From: Shinella sp. H4-D48
Lineage (GTDB): Bacteria; Pseudomonadota; Alphaproteobacteria; Rhizobiales; Rhizobiaceae
NCBI RefSeq assembly: GCF_022637395.1
Contig: NZ_CP093337.1
Location: 790,001 to 854,000, forward strand
Direction: 5' to 3'
DNA length: 64,000 bases
Shown in pieces: positions 17,556 to 26,391 of the stretch. Made by a program: the position numbers and the translations under genes. Under the pieces are notes generated by a model. That model did no database searches. It saw nothing but the letters and a program-made list of their open reading frames with translations, and was not told where the DNA came from. Numbering within the stretch: position 1 is the first letter of the stretch; every line of letters begins with the position of its first letter.

Positions 17556-17978
17556 ATGAAGTATATTCCGTTCATCCTGTTCACGGTCATGACCAATGCG
17601 GCGGCGCAGCTGCTTTTGAAATACGGCATGATCACGCTCGGCCCGCTCAGCTTCTCATCGGAATCGTTGATCCAGAAGATTTTCCAGATCGTGTTCAATC
17701 CGTGGGTGTTCGCGGGGCTGGCGATGTTCGTGATCTCCATGGCCTCGCATCTCTATGTGCTCTCGAAGGTCGACCTTTCCTTCGCCTACCCGTTCCTCAG
17801 CCTGGCCTATGTCGCAGTAGCACTTTGCGCCTGGCTGCTGTTCAAGGAGGAACTAGGCGCGCTGAAGATTGCAGGCATCGCCTTCATCTGCGTCGGCACG
17901 ATTCTGATTGCGCAGAGCGGCAGCAAGCCGGCCGAAACCGAGACGGCGGCGGCGAGCTACAAGCTCAACAAGACCTGA
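17556..17978 (+). CDS. SMR/EmrE-like small membrane protein, putative lipid-sugar flippase
   Basis: The 140-residue protein has four membrane helices and a short polar C-terminal tail, the layout of the small multidrug resistance/EamA half-transporter family. That family includes ArnE/ArnF, which flip undecaprenyl-phospho-aminoarabinose. Visible features are TNAAAQLLLKYG in helix 1 and SKVDLSFAYPFLSLAYV in helix 3. A GAGG ribosome-binding site precedes the ATG at 17556 by 7 bases, only a few bases after the oxidase stop. Sitting between polyprenyl-sugar enzymes, it probably flips their product rather than exporting drugs. Confidence 0.65.
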   Translation: MKYIPFILFTVMTNAAAQLLLKYGMITLGPLSFSSESLIQKIFQIVFNPWVFAGLAMFVISMASHLYVLSKVDLSFAYPFLSLAYVAVALCAWLLFKEELGALKIAGIAFICVGTILIAQSGSKPAETETAAASYKLNKT

Positions 17979-18026
17979 CATCGATCCAGAAACAAGAACT
18001 CCATCAGATAAGACAGGGATAGGACC

Positions 18027-19037
18027 ATGAAACACATTATTTTCGGCGGTGACGGTTTTGTCGGGCGCTACCTTGCACCCCGCTTGCTCGCCGACGGCCA
18101 TGAGGTCGTGGTTGCCGACATCGTGAAGAGCGATCTCGCTCACTATCGCGACGTGCGTTTCGTGGAGACCGATGTCACGGACCCGGCGTCCATCGCCAAG
18201 CTCGGAATCGGCGCCGACGACATGGTCTACAATCTGTCCGCCAAGATGCTGTCGCCCATCCAGGTGCGCGCCAAGCGCCACGATTTCTTCTTCCCGGTCA
18301 ACTATTACGGCACGGAGAACATCATCAAGGCGATGGATGCGGCGGGTGCGAAATCGCTCGTGCACTTCACCACCGACATGGTCTATGGCCACACCTATAC
18401 CTGGCCGCAGACGGAGGATCACCCCTGCGCGCCGCTGGGCGAGTACGGCCTGTCCAAGCTCAAGACGGAGGAACTGGCGGCCGACTGGCGCCAGCGCGGC
18501 ATGAACATCTCGCTCTTCCGCCCGCGTCTCATTATCGGTCCCGGCCGCCTCGGCATCCTGTCCAAGCTGTTCAAGCTGATCGACAGCAACCTTCCGGTGC
18601 CGATGATCGGCTCTGGCAAGAACCCATACCAGTTCATCTCGGTGTTCGATTGCGCTTCGGCGGCGCATGCCGCCTTCAAGGCCGGCGTGCCGAACGAGGT
18701 CTACAATCTGGGCTCGCTCAACCCGCCGCCGGTGCGCAAGCTGCTCGGCGACCTGGTCAAGCATGCCGGCTCGAAGTCTATCCTGCTGCCGACGCCCGCC
18801 TGGGCGGTCAAGCAGGTCCTCAACATGCTGGATCTCGTCAACATGCCGCTGATGGATCCCGAACAGTATCTCATCGCCGACGAGATGTGCGTTCTCGACG
18901 TGTCCAAGGGCGAGCGGGAGCTCGGTTGGGTGCCGCAGTACCGCGACGAGGACATGCTGATCGCCGCCTATACGGAATATCGCAAGAAAATCGGCGGCAG
19001 CGTCGAGGCCCATGTCGGCCAGTCCAAAGCTGCCTGA
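18027..19037 (+). CDS. NAD-dependent epimerase/dehydratase (extended SDR)
   Basis: The 336-residue protein has the nucleotide-binding motif GGDGFVG at residues 7-13, NYYGTENII, TTDMVYG and the catalytic pair Y140/K144 in EYGLSKLK. It belongs to the extended SDR family of sugar-nucleotide epimerases. In the mycobacterial pathway the second epimerisation step (DprE2) is done by a classical SDR reductase; here the operon position suggests this extended SDR reduces or otherwise processes the keto intermediate. An independent role on a nucleotide sugar is equally possible. The start has an AGGGATAGGA-type ribosome-binding region. Confidence 0.65.
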   Translation: MKHIIFGGDGFVGRYLAPRLLADGHEVVVADIVKSDLAHYRDVRFVETDVTDPASIAKLGIGADDMVYNLSAKMLSPIQVRAKRHDFFFPVNYYGTENIIKAMDAAGAKSLVHFTTDMVYGHTYTWPQTEDHPCAPLGEYGLSKLKTEELAADWRQRGMNISLFRPRLIIGPGRLGILSKLFKLIDSNLPVPMIGSGKNPYQFISVFDCASAAHAAFKAGVPNEVYNLGSLNPPPVRKLLGDLVKHAGSKSILLPTPAWAVKQVLNMLDLVNMPLMDPEQYLIADEMCVLDVSKGERELGWVPQYRDEDMLIAAYTEYRKKIGGSVEAHVGQSKAA

Positions 19038-19047
19038 GGAGAACACC

Positions 19048-20493
19048 ATGAACAGTCAAGTCCGCCTGGCCCACACCGAGGTTTCCACGCCGGTCACGCC
19101 GAAGCCCGCCCTTCTTTCCGTTGACGACGCCAAGGCCCTCGACCTCGCGAAGATGACGGAGATCTTCACCAGCCATCTCAACCCCGGCCAGCTGCATTTC
19201 ATGAAGCTGCTCGGCTTCCACAAGATCAAGGTCGAGCGTGCCGATGGCATGTACTACTACGACCAGAACGACCGGAAGATCCTCGATTTCTTCGGCGGTT
19301 TCGGTTCGCTCGCCTTTGGCCACAACCATCCGCGTATCGTCGCGGCGCGCCAGGCCTTCCAGAACGAGAAGCGCCACGAGATCGCGATCGCCTTCATGTC
19401 ACAATATGCGACGGCGCTTGCCCATAACCTCGCAGCCTGTTCTCCCGGCGATCTCGACATGGTGTTCCTCGGCTCCTCCGGCTCGGAAGCCATGGAGGCG
19501 GCTATCAAGGTGGCCGAGCGCGCCGCCGGCCCCGCCAAGCCGAAGATCGTCTATGCGACGAACTCCTTCCACGGCAAGACCAAGGGCGTTCTGTCCATTA
19601 CGGACGGCCCGCTCTACCGCGGCGAATTCAAGCTGGTCGAAAACAATGTGCGCGTGCCGTTCGGTGACATCGAAGCCATCGAGAACGCCTTCCGCTCCGA
19701 TCCGCAGATTGGCGTGATCGTGCTGGAAACCGTGCAGGGTGGCGGCGGCATCATCCAGGCCGACGAAGCGTTCTGGAAAAAGCTGCGCCAGCTCTGCGAT
19801 CAGTACGGCGTGCTGTGGGTGGCCGACGAGGTTCAGTGCGGCTTCGGCCGTACCGGCAAGTTCTACGCGTTCGAGCATTACGGCGTCGTGCCTGATGTGA
19901 CGGCGCTCGCCAAATCGCTCGGCGGTGGCAAGGCCGCTGTTGGTGCGATGATCGCTCGCCGCGAGGTCTATATGAAGGCCTATGGAACGCCCAAGACAGC
20001 CATGATCCATGCCATGGCGACCTTCGGTGGCATCGGCGAGGCCTGCATCACCTCCATCGAGGCGCTGAATGTGCTTTACGACGAGGGGCTGATCGACAAT
20101 TCGGCCGAGGTCGGCGACTATCTGCTGGAGCGGCTCCGGGCCTTGCAGGCGCGCTATCCGACGCTCCTCAAGGAAGTGCGTGGCAAGGGCATGATGGTGG
20201 GTCTGGAGTTCCACGATTTCTCTCAGGCCATGCCGATGGTCCTGCGCCCCTTGCTTTCGGTGCTGGACGACAAACTCAAGGGCTCGCTGCCGGGCTTTAT
20301 CGGCAGCCATCTGCTGCGCGATCACGGCGTTCTGGTGGCCTTCACCGAGTACAACCGCAATGTCATCCGGTTGGAACCGCCGCTCATCTGCGAACGCAGC
20401 CATGTGGATGATTTCATTACCGCGCTGGATGAGGTCCTGTCGCGCGGCATCGTCAAGATCGTCCGCGATTTCGTGACGGCACAGATGAAATAA
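19048..20493 (+). CDS. Class III PLP-dependent aminotransferase
   Basis: The 481-residue enzyme shows the class III hallmarks: DFFGGFGSLAFGHNHP near the N-terminus, GSSGSEAMEAA for phosphate binding, NSFHGKTKG, WVADEVQCGFGRTG, and the Schiff-base Lys at K289 in ALAKSLGGG. It is the last gene of the five-gene operon, 10 bases after the SDR, with a GAGGAGA ribosome-binding site that fixes the start at 19048. Substrate is unknown. The context suggests amination of a sugar or lipid-linked keto-sugar rather than amino-acid catabolism. A strong terminator follows. Confidence 0.75.
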   Translation: MNSQVRLAHTEVSTPVTPKPALLSVDDAKALDLAKMTEIFTSHLNPGQLHFMKLLGFHKIKVERADGMYYYDQNDRKILDFFGGFGSLAFGHNHPRIVAARQAFQNEKRHEIAIAFMSQYATALAHNLAACSPGDLDMVFLGSSGSEAMEAAIKVAERAAGPAKPKIVYATNSFHGKTKGVLSITDGPLYRGEFKLVENNVRVPFGDIEAIENAFRSDPQIGVIVLETVQGGGGIIQADEAFWKKLRQLCDQYGVLWVADEVQCGFGRTGKFYAFEHYGVVPDVTALAKSLGGGKAAVGAMIARREVYMKAYGTPKTAMIHAMATFGGIGEACITSIEALNVLYDEGLIDNSAEVGDYLLERLRALQARYPTLLKEVRGKGMMVGLEFHDFSQAMPMVLRPLLSVLDDKLKGSLPGFIGSHLLRDHGVLVAFTEYNRNVIRLEPPLICERSHVDDFITALDEVLSRGIVKIVRDFVTAQMK

Positions 20494-20517
20494 ATCCGCC
20501 ACCGCGGAGAAAGAAGA

Positions 20518-20541
20518 GGCCGGGGAAACCCGGCCTTTTTT
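20518..20541 (+). terminator. Intrinsic terminator of the HAD-UbiA operon
   Basis: A perfect 7-bp GGCCGGG/CCCGGCC stem closes a GAAA tetraloop and is followed by six T (20536-20541). It overlaps the stop codon of the convergent GT-C gene. Confidence 0.9.
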
Positions 20542-22231
20542 ATTGCGTCTGCAGGTCGGGCCGCAACAGCAGATCCCAGCAGGGTGTCAGCGCAACAACC
20601 TTGCGGCCTTGAAGCGCCTGCGCGTAGGTGGCCTGAAGGTCGCGGCGCGCCCAGGTATAGGGGCAGTTCGGTTTCAGAATGCCCGCCGTCGCCTCGATCG
20701 CCTGCCGGGTCTCCGGCGTCATCTCGCCGACGGTTCTGGACGGGTCGCGACCGATCTGGACATGGCGGGTCGGCGTGCGGTTCAGGATCCAGGGAAACGG
20801 GTCGGTGAAGTCGAGCGTCATGACGCTGTCGAGGCGCATGTTGTTCGACGTCTCGAATGTCTCCAGCGCAGCAAGCATCCTGTTTGCCGAAAGCAGCCAT
20901 TGGAGCTGGTTGTCGGGTTCGGAATAATATTGCCAGCCGGGCATTTGTTCGTGCCTGGCAAGGTCCTCGTAGGCCGGCTCGAAGCTGGCGAAGTGGTCAT
21001 CGAGCATCTCGGCGCGCGCAAGGATGTCGTGGCGTGCTGAGACCTGGCCGACATTGCGCAGGCGTGACAGGTCTGGCTGCTCGTAAAGCGGCATCACCGC
21101 GACGGCCCTCATCGTCTTGGCACTGATGGCCGATGCGGTCGGGATCGTGCAGAAGGCGGCGAGTGCGACGAAGACGACGCGTGTCCGTTTTTCGAGCGGC
21201 GCGACGCGGCCATAGATCATCAGCAGGACAGGCCAGATGAAAATGAACTCCTGGCTACCGGTGTTCTGCGTCTCGTAGATCACGCCACCGGCCATCGCCA
21301 CACAGAACCACACCGTGCTGCTGTCTAGGAGGCGGACGGAACGGTCACGGTGGCGCAAATCGAGCCAGGCGAGAAGCACGGCAAGAGCCACCGCCGGCAC
21401 GATGACATCGAATTTCGCCGAAACGACCGTGCGGAAGCGCGGCAGGAAGGTACCTTCGTTGAGCGATGCCAGTTGCAGGATATCGCGGATATAGGCAGAA
21501 ACCATTCCCGTTGCGAGTTCGAGCGCTGCAAGCGGCACCGCGAAGGCGACGGCTGCCAAAAGGGCGGTGCGAACCGAAAGCCGGCCGGACAGCATTGCAA
21601 TGACCCCGAGCAGCCCGCCGACGAGAAAGCCCGTGATCTTGATCGTGAACAGGGCGAGGCCTGCGACGGCGCAGAACAGGGCAAGCTTGCGCCCGTCAGG
21701 CAGGAAAAGCAGCCCGCAGGTCAGCACGTAAAGCAGGATAACGCCTTGCCGGTTGTAGATGCCGAAGCCGTCCACGCCGGGCAGGGGATGGTAGAACTGT
21801 GCATTGGAAGGGAAAACGGCAAAGGCCAGTGCCGGAATGAGAAGCGCGAAGGCGAGGCCCCGGCTAGTCTTCGACACCTCTGACACGACAACGGCCATCA
21901 GGGGCGCGATGACCACGAGGAGCGACCATTGCGCCAGCAGGAGCGGCTGCGCCGCCGGAAAGAGCTTCAGCCCCCATGCGAACAGGTAATAGCCGAATGG
22001 CCCGACCGGCGCGGCAAAATCGACGCTCGGCATCTGGCCGACGGCGATCCGTTGCGCCGCATCGATATACAGGAACGTGTCCCAGTACATCGGGCCGATG
22101 GGCAACACGAGCCTGACGCAGAGCAGTGCGGCCAGCAGTGCGGCGGTGAGCCAGAGCCAGAATGCGGGTGCACCGAGGGTACGCAATATGGGGGAGGGCT
22201 GCTGGGCTGTCGGCGTCACGGATCGGTCCAT
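20540..22231 (-). CDS. GT-C membrane glycosyltransferase (ArnT/GT39-like)
   Basis: The 563-residue protein has about 11-12 membrane helices and a C-terminal soluble domain of roughly 180 residues. The first periplasmic loop contains an acidic, conserved-looking stretch (YWDTFLYIDAAQRI, then SVDFAAPVGPFGYY) of the type that carries the catalytic Asp in GT-C enzymes using polyprenyl-phosphate sugars. It is convergent with the aminotransferase operon and is a good candidate to transfer the lipid-linked pentose to a glycan or lipid outside the inner membrane. The acceptor is unknown. Confidence 0.65.
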   Translation of the reverse strand: MDRSVTPTAQQPSPILRTLGAPAFWLWLTAALLAALLCVRLVLPIGPMYWDTFLYIDAAQRIAVGQMPSVDFAAPVGPFGYYLFAWGLKLFPAAQPLLLAQWSLLVVIAPLMAVVVSEVSKTSRGLAFALLIPALAFAVFPSNAQFYHPLPGVDGFGIYNRQGVILLYVLTCGLLFLPDGRKLALFCAVAGLALFTIKITGFLVGGLLGVIAMLSGRLSVRTALLAAVAFAVPLAALELATGMVSAYIRDILQLASLNEGTFLPRFRTVVSAKFDVIVPAVALAVLLAWLDLRHRDRSVRLLDSSTVWFCVAMAGGVIYETQNTGSQEFIFIWPVLLMIYGRVAPLEKRTRVVFVALAAFCTIPTASAISAKTMRAVAVMPLYEQPDLSRLRNVGQVSARHDILARAEMLDDHFASFEPAYEDLARHEQMPGWQYYSEPDNQLQWLLSANRMLAALETFETSNNMRLDSVMTLDFTDPFPWILNRTPTRHVQIGRDPSRTVGEMTPETRQAIEATAGILKPNCPYTWARRDLQATYAQALQGRKVVALTPCWDLLLRPDLQTQ

Positions 22232-22349
22232 TCGTTCTTGAGCAAGGCCGCGTCAGGCCTAGCGGAAAGCGAGATGCGAACCTCGCGCGAGTCGACGGAC
22301 AGTTGCAAGCGCCGAAGTTGTTCTTCGCGTAAAAAGAACGCCCGGCGCC

Positions 22350-23300
22350 TCAAATTCCCGCCAGTGCGGCAGCCGACAGCAACATGGCGCGCGGGCTCTG
22401 TCGCGGGCGGTTCAGCATCGTGTCGGCAAGGGAAAGGAAGGCATCGCGATAGCGGTGCGCGCGGAAGGCCTGCGCCACGACATAGGCGTTCATGTGGGCC
22501 TCGGCCTTGCGGCGTAATTCCGCCAGCCGGTTGGGTGCGACGGTCGCAACGATTGCGGGGTCCGTGAAAACGGCTTCGATCGCGGGGCTGCAATCGGCAT
22601 AAGTCAGTAGCTGCTTCATCATCACGCTCGCCGTGTGCACCCGGTAGTCGAGCACGTAGCAGTCCGTCAGATAGGCGAATGTTCCCAGCGCCGCCAGCCG
22701 GCACCAACCATGCCAGTCTTCGGCATAACGCAGGGTCTCGTCGAAGCCGCCGATCGACCGGAAGGCGTCGGTTCGCACCAGCATGATGCCGCCATTGACG
22801 ATGAAGTTGCGGCCCAGCAGCGTTTCCAAGACATGCCCGCCGCTCTTGCGTCGCGCACGGATCAGGTTGCGGCGGCCGATCTTGGCGCCGGTCTCGCTGA
22901 TGCGTTCGTAGTCGCCATAGACAGCCACCGTACCGGTATCGACCGCACCGGCGTAAAGCGCGGCGATGGCGCCGTCGCGCAGGCGGTCGTCGGCGTCGAG
23001 GAACATGGTCCATTCACCGGTCGCCTGCAAAAGCCCGTCATTGCGTACGGCCGAAACGCCTTGCCGTCCCGAAGAGTGGTCGAGCAGTCGGATTCGCGCG
23101 TCCCCTATCGCCGCCACCTTTGCGGCGGTGCCATCGGTTGAGCGATCGTTAATCACGAGGATTTCGCCGACAAGCGGCCCCTGCCGCAACGCGCTTTCCA
23201 GCGCTTCTTCGATGTAACGCTCGCCGTTGCGAACCGGGATGACTATCGAGACGGACGTCAAGGTCTTGCTCCGTAACCGTGGCTCATCGAGCATTCGCAT
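22350..23300 (-). CDS. GT2 glycosyltransferase
   Basis: The 316-residue protein has a standard GT2 domain: SIVIPVRNGERYIEEALESA, VINDRSTDGT and the DxD motif FLDADDRL, followed by a family-typical GGFDETLRYAEDWHGWCR acceptor region. A helical C-terminal part of about 90 residues follows. ATG codons at 23300 and 23294 are the likely starts; a GTG at 23327 is also in frame, and none has a strong ribosome-binding site. The gene is transcribed towards the GT-C gene, so both probably belong to one minus-strand unit. Sugar specificity is not readable. Confidence 0.75.
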   Translation of the reverse strand: MRMLDEPRLRSKTLTSVSIVIPVRNGERYIEEALESALRQGPLVGEILVINDRSTDGTAAKVAAIGDARIRLLDHSSGRQGVSAVRNDGLLQATGEWTMFLDADDRLRDGAIAALYAGAVDTGTVAVYGDYERISETGAKIGRRNLIRARRKSGGHVLETLLGRNFIVNGGIMLVRTDAFRSIGGFDETLRYAEDWHGWCRLAALGTFAYLTDCYVLDYRVHTASVMMKQLLTYADCSPAIEAVFTDPAIVATVAPNRLAELRRKAEAHMNAYVVAQAFRAHRYRDAFLSLADTMLNRPRQSPRAMLLSAAALAGI

Positions 23301-23417
23301 CGCCGGGTTACCATGCTGTAAATCCACACGCTGTATTTGTATTCGGTTGCAAAATTTGGGCGTGATGCTGCGCTGCCGTTCTATGGCAGGATCGGCGTCA
23401 CGGAGATGTCGCCGGCC

Positions 23418-24227
23418 TCACCGCGAGTTGAACATGATTTGCCACAGCGCGATGGGGTTCGTCTTCAGATATCGCGACAAGAGGCGGCGCGGCTCCAGAA
23501 TGGTGCGGTAGAGCCATTCGAGACCGACATTCTGCATCCAGGCCGGTGCGCGGCTGTTCTTGCCGGAGATGAAATCGAAGAGACCGCCCGAGGTCTTGAT
23601 GACGCCGACGCCGGTAAGCTTGTCGATGTTGCGGGCGACGAACTGCTGCTCCAGCGGCACGCCAAGCCCGATCCACAGGATATCGGGCCTCAACGCTGCT
23701 ATCTCGGCAACGATGGCCGGCTCCTTGTCGGCGGTGAAATAACCGTCGCGGGCACCGGCGAAGCGCAGTTTGGGATAGGCCTCCTGCAGGCGCGCGACGG
23801 CCGTGCGGTTTACGTCGGGCGTGCCACCGAGGAAATAGAAGCTCAGCCCGGCCTGCTCGGCCTGTGCGGCGACGCTGTGCACGAGATCGGTGGTGGCCAC
23901 GCGCTCCTTGAGTGCCTTGCGGGAGAAGATGCGCGAGAGCAGCACCATCGGCATGCCATCCGCATGAATCTGGTCGGCGCCGAGCAGGAGCGCCTTGAAC
24001 GGCTCGTCGCTGCGGGCGAGCGCAATGACCTGGCCGTTGGCGGAGGTGGAGTAATAGGGACGCCTGTTGCCGGTGCGCGCCGAATGCGCGGCCTCGACGA
24101 ACAGCCGGGCGGATTCCTCCAGATCGAGAAGCGTGATCGGCAAGCCGCCAATGATCGTGGTCTGGTCGACCCGATCCTGCTGCTCTCCCCCGAACTCGTC
24201 CGTCCCCATTAGACACACCTCTGACAT
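23418..24227 (-). CDS. WecG/TagA/CpsF family glycosyltransferase (GT26)
   Basis: The 269-residue protein carries the family blocks YYSTSANGQVIALAR, ADGMPMVLLSR, FYFLGGTPDVN, LWIGLGVPLEQQFVARN and the C-terminal APAWMQNVGLEWLYRTILEPRR split around GLEWLYR. Members transfer ManNAc-type or related residues early in lipid-linked glycan assembly (WecG, TagA). The start at 24227 is supported by an AGAGG ribosome-binding site; the frame extends upstream to 24272 without one. It opens a minus-strand set with the GT2 and GT-C genes. Confidence 0.85.
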   Translation of the reverse strand: MSEVCLMGTDEFGGEQQDRVDQTTIIGGLPITLLDLEESARLFVEAAHSARTGNRRPYYSTSANGQVIALARSDEPFKALLLGADQIHADGMPMVLLSRIFSRKALKERVATTDLVHSVAAQAEQAGLSFYFLGGTPDVNRTAVARLQEAYPKLRFAGARDGYFTADKEPAIVAEIAALRPDILWIGLGVPLEQQFVARNIDKLTGVGVIKTSGGLFDFISGKNSRAPAWMQNVGLEWLYRTILEPRRLLSRYLKTNPIALWQIMFNSR

Positions 24228-24496
24228 TGCGACCTCTGCCAAAGCACTGGCACAGGGGGCATGGGCGTGCAAGCGCGTTCCCTTGTTATTACTAATGTGC
24301 GGTGAAGCTGCCGGGCCCGGAAAGCATTGGAAAATCGGGGATTCCCGCGCTCGTTGAACCGGCGTGCATCGCGCAGGGGCCGTTTTCCCGCGTCCTGTGC
24401 GCCCGTAACCCGCCTTCAGTGATGCGCCGTGCCTTTGCGTTTTCCGGTAACCATATCTTCAAGAGATCGTCGCACTGTCTGGGCCAGGAGAAGGCT

Positions 24497-25150
24497 ATGG
24501 CGAAGACGACCAAAAGAAAGAAGCGGACCGGTACGCGGCGAAGTGCGGGCGCGCGCAGCACGGGCGGCATGGCGCCGTGGTACGTGCTCGGTGCGGCAAT
24601 CGTCGGCGGCGTCCTTTACATGGACAACATGACTCCTGGGCCCGAAAAGGGTGCTTCGGCCGTTCGCACGGCCTCCATCGAGCGCAAGGACAAGGACAGC
24701 CGCAAGGCCGAGCGCCGCGAAGCCGCGCTGCCGCGCCCCAAGGTCGCCGTGGGAGAGAAGAAGGCGGAAGTCGTGCCGGTGCCGGAGGCGCTTCCGGCAT
24801 TCTCCGGCAAATGGTTCATCTGCACGACGCAGACGGATTACTGCGTGCTGGACGGCAGCACCATTCTCTATGCCGGCCGAAAGGTGCGCCTTGCGGATAT
24901 CGACGTGCCCGCTATCGACAAGGCGCGTTGCGAAGCCGAGCGCCTGCGCGGCGGGGATGCGAAGCTTCGCCTGCGCGAAATCCTCAATGAGGGCAATGTG
25001 ACGCTTGTTGCCGCCCGAGGTGCGGCGGCTGGAAAACCGGGCGCTGCACCGCATCTCGTCTTGCGCGGCGGGCAGTCCGTTGGTCGCCGGCTCGTTAGCG
25101 AGGGCCTCGCAAGACCGTGGACCGGACAGCACCAATCCTGGTGCGGTTGA
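24497..25150 (+). CDS. Membrane-anchored SNase-like (thermonuclease-fold) protein
   Basis: The 217-residue protein begins with a Lys/Arg-rich cytoplasmic tail and a single membrane anchor (about residues 31-45), followed by a charged linker. The C-terminal SNase-like fold contains GRKVRLADIDVP and VGRRLVSEGLARPW. In staphylococcal nuclease the RLxxxDTPE motif supplies an Arg and a Glu; here the Arg is kept but the residue after Pro is Ala, so the catalytic Glu is missing. It may be a non-catalytic or altered member. A GGAGAAGG ribosome-binding site sets the start at 24497; the longer frame from 24302 has none. Confidence 0.6.
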   Translation: MAKTTKRKKRTGTRRSAGARSTGGMAPWYVLGAAIVGGVLYMDNMTPGPEKGASAVRTASIERKDKDSRKAERREAALPRPKVAVGEKKAEVVPVPEALPAFSGKWFICTTQTDYCVLDGSTILYAGRKVRLADIDVPAIDKARCEAERLRGGDAKLRLREILNEGNVTLVAARGAAAGKPGAAPHLVLRGGQSVGRRLVSEGLARPWTGQHQSWCG

Positions 25151-25261
25151 CGGCTTTTTGCCTTGCCTCTCCTGTCCCTTTCCGGCACAAGCCATGCGCA
25201 AGCCTGCGTTCCTATACTTTCCGTTAACCGGGATGGTGCCGGCTGGAATGGGGACAATGAT

Positions 25262-25423
25262 ATGTCGAACGACCTCGAACACTACAGCGATTTGGACAAT
25301 ACGGCTGTCGCGCTCTTCCTTCTCGAAAACGAGGCGGACGAACTGACGGATATTCTGGTGGCCGCGCTCAGCGAAGCCTTCCGGATCCTCGAGGACGAAA
25401 TCTCGCCCGCAACGGTGCACTGA
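25262..25423 (+). CDS. Small acidic hypothetical protein
   Basis: This 53-residue protein is strongly acidic and mostly helical (NTAVALFLLENEADELTDIL). I recognise no family. It has a GGGGA ribosome-binding site upstream of the ATG at 25262 and a terminator-like hairpin just beyond its stop, which supports a real short gene. Upstream codons in the same frame look non-coding. Confidence 0.5.
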   Translation: MSNDLEHYSDLDNTAVALFLLENEADELTDILVAALSEAFRILEDEISPATVH

Positions 25424-25436
25424 CCGCCGGAACGAG

Positions 25437-25458
25437 AAAGGGGCCCGCAGGCCCCTTC
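25437..25458. terminator. Hairpin between small ORF and FAH-family gene
   Basis: Perfect 8-bp arms AAGGGGCC/GGCCCCTT close a 4-base loop. The T-run is short on both strands, but the position between two convergent stop codons suits a bidirectional terminator. Confidence 0.55.
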
Positions 25459-25476
25459 CGAATCATCTCTATGACA

Positions 25477-26316
25477 TCAGCCGGCGGCAACGCTCTGACG
25501 CTGGACGCCGAGCCCTGCGATGGCAACTTCCATCGTATCGCCTGGCTTGAGATAACGTGGCGGCTTCATGCCCATGCCGACGCCTGGAGGCGTGCCCGTT
25601 GTGATGATGTCGCCCGGTTCCAGGATCATGAACTGCGAAATGTAGTGGATGAGGAACGGCACCTTGAAGACCATGGTGCTTGATGAGCCGTTCTGCACCC
25701 GCTCGCCGTTGACGCTGAGCGTCATGGCAAGATCGCTTGTATCCACCTCATCGGTCGTCACAAGCCATGGGCCGATCGGCCCGAAGGTCGGGCAACCCTT
25801 GCCCTTCGTCCACTGGCCGCCCCGCTCTGTCTGGAAGGCCCGTTCAGACACGTCGTTGCACACGCAGTAGCCCGCCACATAATTCAGCGCATCCGCTTCC
25901 GAGACGTATGAAGCGCGCTCGCCGATGACGACAGCAAGCTCCACTTCCCAGTCGGTCTTTTCCGAGCCGCGCGGAATGAGGACCGCGTCGTCGGGGCCGA
26001 CGATGCACGAGGGGGCCTTGTTGAAAAGCACGGGCTCGCTCGGCACGGCCATGCCGCTTTCTGCGGCGTGGTCGGCATAGTTCAGACCGACGGCGACGAA
26101 ATTACCGACGCGGCCAACGCAGGGCCCGAAGCGGCTGCCTTCCGGTGCCAGCGGAAGCGTTGCGGGATCGATTGCGCGCAGACGAGCTAGGCTTTCGCGG
26201 CCGAGAACCTCGCCGGCGAGATCAGGCACGATGCCCGACAGGTCGCGGATCTTGCCGTCCGCATCGATAATGCCGGGCTTTTCCGCGCCCGCCGCGCCAA
26301 AGCGCACCAGTTTCAT
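25477..26316 (-). CDS. Fumarylacetoacetate hydrolase (FAH) family protein
   Basis: The 279-residue protein has a short N-terminal domain and the FAH C-terminal catalytic fold. Key blocks are VGLNYADHAAE, the metal-binding EVELAVVIG with its acidic residues, GYCVCNDVSER, KGKGCPTFGPIGPWL and GDIITTGTPPGVG. Members hydrolyse or decarboxylate 2-keto acids from aromatic or sugar-acid breakdown; acylpyruvate hydrolase-like activity is the usual default. The substrate is not evident. It is divergent from a GntR regulator, with which it probably forms a catabolic control pair. Confidence 0.85.
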   Translation of the reverse strand: MKLVRFGAAGAEKPGIIDADGKIRDLSGIVPDLAGEVLGRESLARLRAIDPATLPLAPEGSRFGPCVGRVGNFVAVGLNYADHAAESGMAVPSEPVLFNKAPSCIVGPDDAVLIPRGSEKTDWEVELAVVIGERASYVSEADALNYVAGYCVCNDVSERAFQTERGGQWTKGKGCPTFGPIGPWLVTTDEVDTSDLAMTLSVNGERVQNGSSSTMVFKVPFLIHYISQFMILEPGDIITTGTPPGVGMGMKPPRYLKPGDTMEVAIAGLGVQRQSVAAG

Positions 26317-26391
26317 GAATGTCCTCCTTGATTGCCGGCCTTGCCGATTTCGATTGCGGACACCATCCTCGCTGCCTTACATGGAGTCAAT

